From Vibrio stylophorae (GTDB lineage: Bacteria; Pseudomonadota; Gammaproteobacteria; Enterobacterales; Vibrionaceae), in contig NZ_CAKLDI010000001.1 in NCBI RefSeq assembly GCF_921293875.1, forward strand, positions 1,084,475 through 1,148,474: a stretch of DNA of 64,000 nucleotides. Direction: 5' to 3'. The position numbers and the translations under genes are program-made. Position 1 is the first letter of the stretch; every line of letters begins with the position of its first letter. Shown in pieces: positions 58,087 through 64,000 of this stretch. Below the pieces are notes generated by a model that searched no databases, was not told the origin of the DNA, and saw only the letters and a program-made list of their open reading frames with translations.

Positions 58087-60492
58087 ATGTGCGGTCAAAT
58101 TGACTTCAGAGCGCTTGCGACGATCCCTGATGATATTCACAGCCAACTAAAGCAGTTGGGGGATTATGACGATCCCTGTTTGCTGTTTATTTATAGCGAT
58201 GCAGAAAAGGCGCCGATGCAGGCGATTGTGCAGCAGGTTTATTGTTCGCAAGGGCAAACCGATGTGTTGTTGTATGCCGTAACCGAGCAGTTGAGTTTTA
58301 GTTATCTATTTTGTGATGCCAAGGCAGCGATTGCGTTAGCGCAGCAGTTAACGACTGCGCTGAATGCGCATGGTATGGCATCCAAGGTGTCGCTTTTTCG
58401 CCATAATTGCCTTGGCGACATTGCGCAAACTTATCAATGGGGATTGTTACAACTATCCAATTTGATGGCAGATACATCTTGTTATGCGGTGAATGATTTT
58501 ACGGATAAGGCAAATTGGCCAGGTATTGCGCTCTATCGAGAGGCTGATAAAAAAGCCAAAGCGCAGGCACAGCAAATTGAAATCGATGCCTTTGCAAAGC
58601 AGCATCCATTACCAGAATCCCTTGCAAATTTTCCGCCATCGCTCAAGCAGCTTTACCCCTTTATCGTGGCGCTGCCGCAGGGGGAGGTGCTGTGGCACTA
58701 TGTGTTGACTGGCGAGCATGAGGCCGCATTACGTCAGCAGCAAATTTTTGAGAATTTAGATGCGGTATTGGTGATCCGTCATGCCAAAACGCATGCGCTG
58801 GATTTTTATTATCATATTTTGCGTTGCTGCGCGCAAAGCGCCATTCCTGCACAAAACACGATTTTGTCCGATCTCGATGATATCTTAACGCCACTTGCAA
58901 ATGAGCTCTTGCTACCGGATGTGACCAGCTCGGTGAAACAGGCATGCTTTATTCGCATCGTTGATATTTTTTATCATCTATTTGATCAGCAAGATCTACC
59001 CAAAGCACTCTATCAGATGATGGTCGGAGACAGTGATACACGCTGTTTGAGCGACGCTGAATTTCACCGCCGTTATACCCAGCCTGAGCGCATCGTTGCT
59101 GAGGGATTATCGGCAAAGCAAAAGCGACAAATCGACGAGATATTGGATACGCTCGAGGATTACGATTGCTTCAATTATAACGATTACCTTGAGATTGAAC
59201 GCGCCTTTGATGGCAATCGCCAAGCCTACGATTTTAAGCTGTGGATGCGTGAGGATGATGAGCAAATCCATAGTCGATTGCTGGGGGCGATATTACTGGA
59301 TTTTGACCGCACTCATCAGCGAAACGATCATCTGACCCAAGCCTTAACGGAATGGGTTTGTGCGGGCTTAAAAGAAGATGTGCTAACGCAAATTGAAGCT
59401 GCGAGTGATAATTTCGCACAAAGAGCGCTTGCCCAAGGTCTTTCTCAAAGTCTTTTCGACCATTTAAAGGCTTGGCTGGATGCTGGTGACATCAGTGAAT
59501 TGCCAGCATTGGTGCAAGCTTTGCAACAATGTCTCAAGCAAGAACGCTCTGGGCGTTGGTATCAGCAAACGCCAACCATGGCGCAACCGCGGTACAAATT
59601 GTTTGATGATTTAGATCTATTTTGGCCGGTGCTCGGAACCTGTTTTTGGCTTTATCGCGCGCAATCAAATGCTTTTGCCAAACGTGTTATTTTGCTGTCC
59701 ATGGCCCTTGCGCCGCAGGCGACACTCGCAGCCATGTCGCGCTGTTATCGCCAAGCAAGAGGCGGCTTTGCCAGTGAAGCGCATCAAAATCATTTCAATA
59801 TGCAGCTACTGGAATTGGGCATCTCCTATCTTGACCAAGTGGCTTTTCAAATCGCGCTTTGCATGGATGATGGTGACAAGCTTATCCAGCTAATACAGCG
59901 ATATAACGATTTGGATGATGACGAGCGTGCGCAGTGGCAGGGCGCGATCAATCGCTTATCGCCCTATAAGCGGGATTATTTCTATCTACATGCCTATCGC
60001 TTGTCTTCTCAAGTACCTGAGCCATTGCGTGAAATGCGCCAAACTGTGCTGAATGAATTGATGACTGTGGTTTGCTTTGATATTCAAGACGCGCCGATGC
60101 TGGCTGATGCAGCAGCAAAGCTCATTGATGGTGAGCTGAGCTACAGCGTTTTTCAAGCTTTGACGCAAGGTAAAATCGATAGTGAAGAGTTTGCGCTTGG
60201 CAATGATATGTACTGTTCATTGGCCCCGAAAATTTTGCCGCAAATTCTCACTGAATCTGATCAAGACAAGCAGTTACGCTGGCTCAAACTGATGTGCTGC
60301 GATCCCCATCGCGGACGCAAATTACAGGCTGATTTGCTTGAAGCCTTGTTCTTTGACCGAGTGCTTGCTGAGGGACATTTGAGTTTTCAAGATCGCCTCA
60401 CGATTGATTTGGATGATTTAACGGCGCAGTGGCAAGCAACATGGCAGCAATTTTACGCCGATATGTCCGCAAAACTGCAAGCGATTCACTAA
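58087..60492 (+). CDS. Large cytoplasmic protein of unknown function
   Basis: 801 residues, no signal peptide or transmembrane helix. Acidic, mostly helical, with many Gln, Leu, Asp and Ala and no motif I can name. The N-terminal 120 residues may be a separate alpha-beta domain (DPCLLFIYSD, DVLLYAVTEQLSFSYLF), followed by a long helical body. AAGAG lies 8 nt before the ATG. The stop is 17 nt before the next gene, which has a strong ribosome-binding site, so they form a pair. It lies just beyond the tRNA-Ser remnant, a context typical of acquired genes. Confidence 0.7.
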   Translation: MCGQIDFRALATIPDDIHSQLKQLGDYDDPCLLFIYSDAEKAPMQAIVQQVYCSQGQTDVLLYAVTEQLSFSYLFCDAKAAIALAQQLTTALNAHGMASKVSLFRHNCLGDIAQTYQWGLLQLSNLMADTSCYAVNDFTDKANWPGIALYREADKKAKAQAQQIEIDAFAKQHPLPESLANFPPSLKQLYPFIVALPQGEVLWHYVLTGEHEAALRQQQIFENLDAVLVIRHAKTHALDFYYHILRCCAQSAIPAQNTILSDLDDILTPLANELLLPDVTSSVKQACFIRIVDIFYHLFDQQDLPKALYQMMVGDSDTRCLSDAEFHRRYTQPERIVAEGLSAKQKRQIDEILDTLEDYDCFNYNDYLEIERAFDGNRQAYDFKLWMREDDEQIHSRLLGAILLDFDRTHQRNDHLTQALTEWVCAGLKEDVLTQIEAASDNFAQRALAQGLSQSLFDHLKAWLDAGDISELPALVQALQQCLKQERSGRWYQQTPTMAQPRYKLFDDLDLFWPVLGTCFWLYRAQSNAFAKRVILLSMALAPQATLAAMSRCYRQARGGFASEAHQNHFNMQLLELGISYLDQVAFQIALCMDDGDKLIQLIQRYNDLDDDERAQWQGAINRLSPYKRDYFYLHAYRLSSQVPEPLREMRQTVLNELMTVVCFDIQDAPMLADAAAKLIDGELSYSVFQALTQGKIDSEEFALGNDMYCSLAPKILPQILTESDQDKQLRWLKLMCCDPHRGRKLQADLLEALFFDRVLAEGHLSFQDRLTIDLDDLTAQWQATWQQFYADMSAKLQAIH

Positions 60493-60509
60493 GTGCAAGG
60501 GAGAATAGA

Positions 60510-61214
60510 ATGTTAGATATACAAGGTGTTTTAAGTGAGTATCTGCCATTGCAGTTAGTGAGCTTTGGTGATGTGTATGCGGATGAAGCGGGCGATCCCA
60601 ATGCATGGCTCGATGAATATGATTTTGTTTGGCAGCCAGTGACGAGCGATGGCGATATGCCGCAGCTTTATTTGGGTGATGCACCCATGCGCTTTGCGCC
60701 AAAAGATCGAGGCAAAAAAGCCAGTTTGCAAAAACGGCTCAATCAGCAGCCACTGCGTATGCCCATGATTTCAGATTGTTGGGGGAGTCAAAGCCTAATG
60801 ATCACCAATGAGTTGGCCGATCAATTGCATTTTTCTGATGTATTAGGGGTGACGCGAACGCCCGCTCAAATTGAAGATGCAAGCGGATCACTGCATGGCG
60901 GTTATACGGCGTTCTCCTTTCATAAGGCATTTTTGCATGATCGCGTGACCCAGCGTTTTGAACAGATTCCAGTAGAGTTGCGTCCGATTATTCGTTTGAG
61001 GCTGGTCAAACATCGCACTACCTATTTGATACACCAATCGCTACTCAAACACTGGCTTGCGCAAGGTGTTGAGGATCTCAGTGATGACTTCGATGATGCC
61101 TATTTGCAGCTTGCGAACCTTCTGCAAGCGCGCCGTTATAGTTTCCATTGTGGTACGCGCAGCTTCGCGAATATGGATGATTTCCAACACAATCGAAATG
61201 GATCTGTATATTAA
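60510..61214 (+). CDS. Orphan protein paired with the 801-residue gene
   Basis: 234 residues from the ATG at 60510 (AGGGAG 7 nt upstream); an overlapping longer frame from 60429 would run inside the previous gene and has no such site. Soluble, with Trp/Tyr/Asp-rich short motifs (DEYDFVWQPV, MPMISDCWGS) and a helical C-terminal half. No family recognised. The terminator follows 34 nt after the stop, so this and the preceding gene are a two-gene transcript of unknown purpose. Confidence 0.7.
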   Translation: MLDIQGVLSEYLPLQLVSFGDVYADEAGDPNAWLDEYDFVWQPVTSDGDMPQLYLGDAPMRFAPKDRGKKASLQKRLNQQPLRMPMISDCWGSQSLMITNELADQLHFSDVLGVTRTPAQIEDASGSLHGGYTAFSFHKAFLHDRVTQRFEQIPVELRPIIRLRLVKHRTTYLIHQSLLKHWLAQGVEDLSDDFDDAYLQLANLLQARRYSFHCGTRSFANMDDFQHNRNGSVY

Positions 61215-61247
61215 GGTGTACTGCGATCTCGTAGTCATCAGTGTGAT

Positions 61248-61275
61248 AAAAAGCCCGCCAATGAGCGGGCTTTTT
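61248..61275 (+). terminator. Terminator of the orphan pair
   Basis: AAAAAGCCCGC (61248-61258) pairs with GCGGGCTTTTT (61265-61275). Confidence 0.87.
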
Positions 61276-61561
61276 ATCTGTTGGAAACAACAGATTTGAT
61301 GTGGTAGCGTGACGCAGAGGTGCTTGTGCGGATAGGGTCGTGACGTTAAATCGGTAACGAGAAGGTAGCGCCGTGAAAGTCGTAAAAGTAAACTGGCGTG
61401 ACGGCATCATATAGGCGGCAAGTTTGCATGATTTGAAGACTGCCAGCATGCTTGTCTGTGCTATTTCTGAGTATTAATAATAAATCTATAAATAATCTTT
61501 GACCTTCCATTCGCTGGATGCTTCATGATGCATTCGTTTTCAAAATAACGAGATCAAAATC
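61276..61561. other. Gene-free stretch before the DUF305 gene
   Basis: About 286 bp of leader and spacer. No RNA gene or convincing operator found; a promoter for the DUF305 gene should lie here. Confidence 0.5.
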
Positions 61562-62188
61562 ATGAAAAAAGTCCGCCTCTCTCTACTCCTTGCTGCTCTT
61601 TTGTCATCTTCTGCTGTGTTCGCGCATGACGCTCATCATGACGAATCACATGGCATCTCCGCGTCACAAGCCATGATGCATGACTCCATGACGGCGATGC
61701 ATGGTATGCACACGCTAAAATTAACCGGTATGCCATCTTACGATTTTGTTGCCGGTATGCTGCCGCACCATGAAGGTGCCATCGTGATGAGCGAGAAAAT
61801 TCTGCCATCTTTGACTGACCCACAAATCAAGCAACTGGCTGAAAATATCATCAAGAGTCAGCAGCATGAGGTGGCCTTTATGAAGCAATGGCTTGCGGAT
61901 CATCAAACCATCAATCCAAAAGATGTAAATATGAAAGCATCTGAAGCGATGATGAGTCAGTCCATGGCTGTCATGCATGGCATGATGACGGTGAAACTCA
62001 CCGGTAACCCAAATGTGGACTTTGTACAAGGGATGCTACCGCACCATGAAGCGGCCATTAAAATGGCTGAAGTGGTGATGCCATATCTTAAAAATCAGCA
62101 AATCAAAACCTTTGCACAAAACATCATTACCGCTCAGCAGCATGAAGTCGCCTTTATGAAAGCTTGGCTTGCAACGCAGATCAAATAG
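61562..62188 (+). CDS. Exported protein with two tandem DUF305 domains
   Basis: 208 residues. A signal peptide ends at SSAVFAHD, followed by a His-rich HDAHHDESH segment. Two similar halves (about 38-112 and 127-205) each read SMxxMHGMxTxKLTG, then DFVxGMLPHHExAIxM, then QQHEVAFMKxWLA. Each copy has the HHE and Met-rich motifs of DUF305, a periplasmic family associated with copper or other metal stress. An internal duplication of the whole domain is plain. Monocistronic with terminator. Confidence 0.9.
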   Translation: MKKVRLSLLLAALLSSSAVFAHDAHHDESHGISASQAMMHDSMTAMHGMHTLKLTGMPSYDFVAGMLPHHEGAIVMSEKILPSLTDPQIKQLAENIIKSQQHEVAFMKQWLADHQTINPKDVNMKASEAMMSQSMAVMHGMMTVKLTGNPNVDFVQGMLPHHEAAIKMAEVVMPYLKNQQIKTFAQNIITAQQHEVAFMKAWLATQIK

Positions 62189-62202
62189 TTGACTGATGCC
62201 AT

Positions 62203-62232
62203 AAAAAAACGCAGCGTATGCTGCGTTTTTTT
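62203..62232 (+). terminator. Terminator of the DUF305 gene
   Basis: ACGCAGC (62209-62215) pairs with GCTGCGT (62220-62226) around GTAT, A6 before and T6 after. Confidence 0.87.
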
Positions 62233-62723
62233 ATACCTTGAATCGCCTTGAAAATAGCTTCGCTATGGCCACGAGATTGCCTTGAGATAGCACTGTCAGG
62301 TGTCATGGCAATGGAGAATTACCCCTATAAACCATCCGTGCCTAATGAATAAATATTCTATCTCTGCTGTTTTCTATATTTTATGGATGATTTAACCGCA
62401 CATCCCTTTTCTTGAAGTCAAAAATGCCAATTTAAAGCATCGAATCTTTCATTTATCTGGCAGCGCTGAAAAATGCGTCCAGTCGAACCGCTTTCTCTGT
62501 GTCTCTCAAGTCTGAATTCATCTATGCATCTTCATCAAGGTACGAGTTAGCAGAGGGATAATATCGCTTCATTTGTTGCAAAATAGTTAAGTAGAGATTG
62601 GTTAATGGCGAGTGGCAGTGAATTAATTTGAATTTTAAATCAGCATATGCGCATAAATATTGATTTATTTTTATCTCTGTATATAGTCGAGCACTGTGAA
62701 TTATTTTTAAAAAGGATTTTAAA
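62233..62723. other. Intergenic region before the amino-acid ABC operon
   Basis: About 490 bp. The right 100 bp are AT-rich and hold a palindromic site at 62653-62668 and the AAAAAGGA ribosome-binding site. A long minus-strand frame overlapping the next gene is a shadow. Otherwise I see nothing in it. Confidence 0.55.
62653..62668. promoter_or_regulatory. Palindrome upstream of the ABC operon
   Basis: ATAAAT-ATTG-ATTTAT, 56 bp before the start codon. It could be an operator; resemblance to ArgR or Lrp sites is too weak to name a regulator. Confidence 0.35.
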
Positions 62724-63461
62724 ATGAAGAAGTCATTAACAGGGTTTGTTTGTCTTGGCGTTGCAGCAGTTTTGACCATGAGCGGCTGTGGCAAAAGCGA
62801 TGATGTGCTGGTGGTAGGCACCAATGCGGCGTTCCCTCCCTTTGAGTATGTTGGCGGCGTCAATGGCGATGAAATTAAGGGCTTTGATATCGATTTGGCT
62901 GAGCAGATTGCAAAGGATGCGGGTAAAACGCTGAAAATCGAGAACATCAAATTCGACTCGCTGATTGTGGCGCTCAACTCAGGCAAAATCGACATGATTG
63001 CATCAGGAATGACCATCACCCCTGAGCGCCAAGCGAATGTGGATTTTTCAACTGCATATTATGAAGCCACGCAAGTGGTTTTGGTCAATCAAGACAATGA
63101 CAGCATCACAAGCGTTGACGATCTGAAAGATAAGCATATTGCGGTGCAATTGGGTTCAACAGGTGATTTGATGGCCAAGAAATTGAGCAACAAAGTCACT
63201 GCGTTTAATACCGGCTTTGAAGCTGTGATGGAGCTTAAAAATAGCAAAGTGGATCTCGTGCTATTTGATAGTGAGCCAGCGGCCAGTTTCTTGAAGAAAA
63301 ACCCACAACTGAAAATGATTGAGCTTGATTTTACGCCTGAGTTCTATGGTCTTGCTGTGGCGAAAGGTAATACCGAATTGCTCAATAGCATCAACCAAAC
63401 GCTACAAACCATGAAGCAAAATGGTCAATACGACGCACTTGTTGCTAAACACATGAAGTGA
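62724..63461 (+). CDS. Amino-acid ABC transporter substrate-binding lipoprotein
   Basis: 245 residues with AAAAAGGA before the ATG. The leader ends in a lipobox (TMSGC), giving a lipidated Cys22. The SBP_bac_3 domain reads VVGTNAAFPPFEYVGG, KGFDIDLAEQIAK, FDSLIVALNSGKIDMIASGM, ERQANVDFSTAYY and VDLVLFDSEPAASFL. It delivers polar amino acids to an inner-membrane ABC importer; arginine or glutamine-type substrates are typical, but the specificity is not determined. The permease gene starts 7 nt after its stop. Confidence 0.94.
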   Translation: MKKSLTGFVCLGVAAVLTMSGCGKSDDVLVVGTNAAFPPFEYVGGVNGDEIKGFDIDLAEQIAKDAGKTLKIENIKFDSLIVALNSGKIDMIASGMTITPERQANVDFSTAYYEATQVVLVNQDNDSITSVDDLKDKHIAVQLGSTGDLMAKKLSNKVTAFNTGFEAVMELKNSKVDLVLFDSEPAASFLKKNPQLKMIELDFTPEFYGLAVAKGNTELLNSINQTLQTMKQNGQYDALVAKHMK

Positions 63462-63468
63462 GTTGCTG

Positions 63469-64000
63469 ATGATTGATGCAATCAACACCTCTTTATTTAC
63501 GCCAATCGGTGAAGACGGTTTAGTTGGCATTTATCTGATTCTCAATGGCTTGAAAGTCACATTGATTGTGACTTTCTTTGCCATGGTGATCGGTTCGGTT
63601 TTGGGTGTGATGACCACGCTGATGAAGATGTCATCGAAGTGGTATTTACGCTGGCCAGCGCACCTTTATGTCAGTGTGATTCGCGGCACTCCGGTTGTTG
63701 TTCAGTTAGTCATTCTTTATTTCATTGTCTTGGCATCGATGGATGTCGATAAAATTACCGCAGCAATTATTGCTTTTGGCTTAAACAGTGGCGCGTATAT
63801 TTCAGAAATTATTCGCGCTGGTATTCAAGCGGTTGATAAAGGGCAAATGGAAGCGGCGCGCTCTCTGGGTTTGCCTTACAGCGCGTCAATGAAAGAAGTG
63901 ATTTTGCCGCAGGCGATTAAGAATATTCTGCCATCGCTTGGCAATGAATTTATCGTGCTGCTGAAAGAAACGGCGGTCATTGGTTTTATCGGTGGCATTG
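63469..64000 (+). CDS. Amino-acid ABC transporter permease, 3' truncated by the window
   Basis: The frame opens at the ATG at 63469 and stays open to the last base; 177 codons are visible. It begins MIDAINTSLFTPIG and shows GIYLILNGLKVTLIVTFFAM, the RGTPVVVQLVILYF segment, and the EAARSLGLP (EAA) loop that contacts the ATPase. This is the HisMQ/GlnP-type permease family. It is cotranscribed with the binding-protein gene; an ATPase gene probably follows beyond the window. Confidence 0.92.
   Translation, partial: MIDAINTSLFTPIGEDGLVGIYLILNGLKVTLIVTFFAMVIGSVLGVMTTLMKMSSKWYLRWPAHLYVSVIRGTPVVVQLVILYFIVLASMDVDKITAAIIAFGLNSGAYISEIIRAGIQAVDKGQMEAARSLGLPYSASMKEVILPQAIKNILPSLGNEFIVLLKETAVIGFIGGI

Noticed and set aside
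58087-58098. N-terminal Met-Cys-Gly suggesting an Ntn-type glutamine amidotransferase
   Set aside because: Nothing else in the 801-residue protein resembles a class II amidotransferase domain, so the Cys2 is probably coincidental.
62522-63019. 165-codon minus-strand frame across the ABC operon start
   Set aside because: It is antisense to the clear substrate-binding protein gene and its product has no recognisable features.

Overview
The window is chromosomal DNA of a gammaproteobacterium, most likely a marine member of the Vibrionaceae or a close relative. This rests on gene content and order, not on a database search: rnt (RNase T) divergent from the sodium-type flagellar protein motY, a monomeric isocitrate dehydrogenase, an NhaC-superfamily antiporter, and the enteric/vibrio order argS, yecM, cmoB-cmoA, aspS, yebC-ruvC, cysB. 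Genes are dense, on both strands, and mostly separated by clear hairpin-plus-T-run terminators. No rRNA operon, CRISPR array, transposase, integrase or phage module was seen.

Layout. 1-3.7 kb: an envelope cluster (truncated first gene, a CsgG/FlgT-like periplasmic protein, a probable outer-membrane barrel). 3.7-5.7 kb: a putative fluoride riboswitch with an elaborate switching region ahead of an IscU/NifU-like scaffold gene and a GGGtGRT-family gene. 5.7-7.3 kb: lrgAB-type genes behind a stand-alone winged-helix regulator. 7.6-16.2 kb: antiporter, rnt, motY, HIT protein, DUF924 protein, selU, icd. 16.2-21.5 kb: small secreted proteins and lipoproteins of unknown function and an MgtC/DUF4010 membrane protein. 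It ends in an AT-rich segment flanked by identical 30-nt terminator repeats. 21.5-36.6 kb: housekeeping genes (argS, yecM, patB/malY-type lyase, a three-gene RloABC-like operon, cmoBA, aspS, yebC-ruvC, cysB). 36.8-45.2 kb: methyltransferase, an LplT-PlsC fusion with its TetR regulator, cold-shock protein, two cysteine-cluster proteins, a Sel1-repeat protein. 45.4-52.7 kb: a Fur-box-preceded operon of TonB-dependent receptor, M16 protease lipoprotein and YddA/FusD-type ABC exporter-fold transporter, resembling the Fus (ferredoxin uptake) and E. coli yddAB-pqqL systems. 52.8-57.3 kb: CadC-like regulator with TPR-like output domain, a PQQ-type beta-propeller protein, peroxiredoxin-like and pirin proteins. 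57.5-61.2 kb: tRNA-Ser(UGA) with a decayed duplicate of its 3' end, then two orphan genes. 61.5-64 kb: a duplicated DUF305 protein and the start of an amino-acid ABC transporter operon that runs off the window.

The two best leads are the riboswitch-controlled scaffold/GGGtGRT operon and the Fur-box-preceded receptor/protease/ABC operon, which suggests import and dismantling of an iron-bearing protein or peptide. All functional statements are from reading motifs and gene order; no search or folding program was run.
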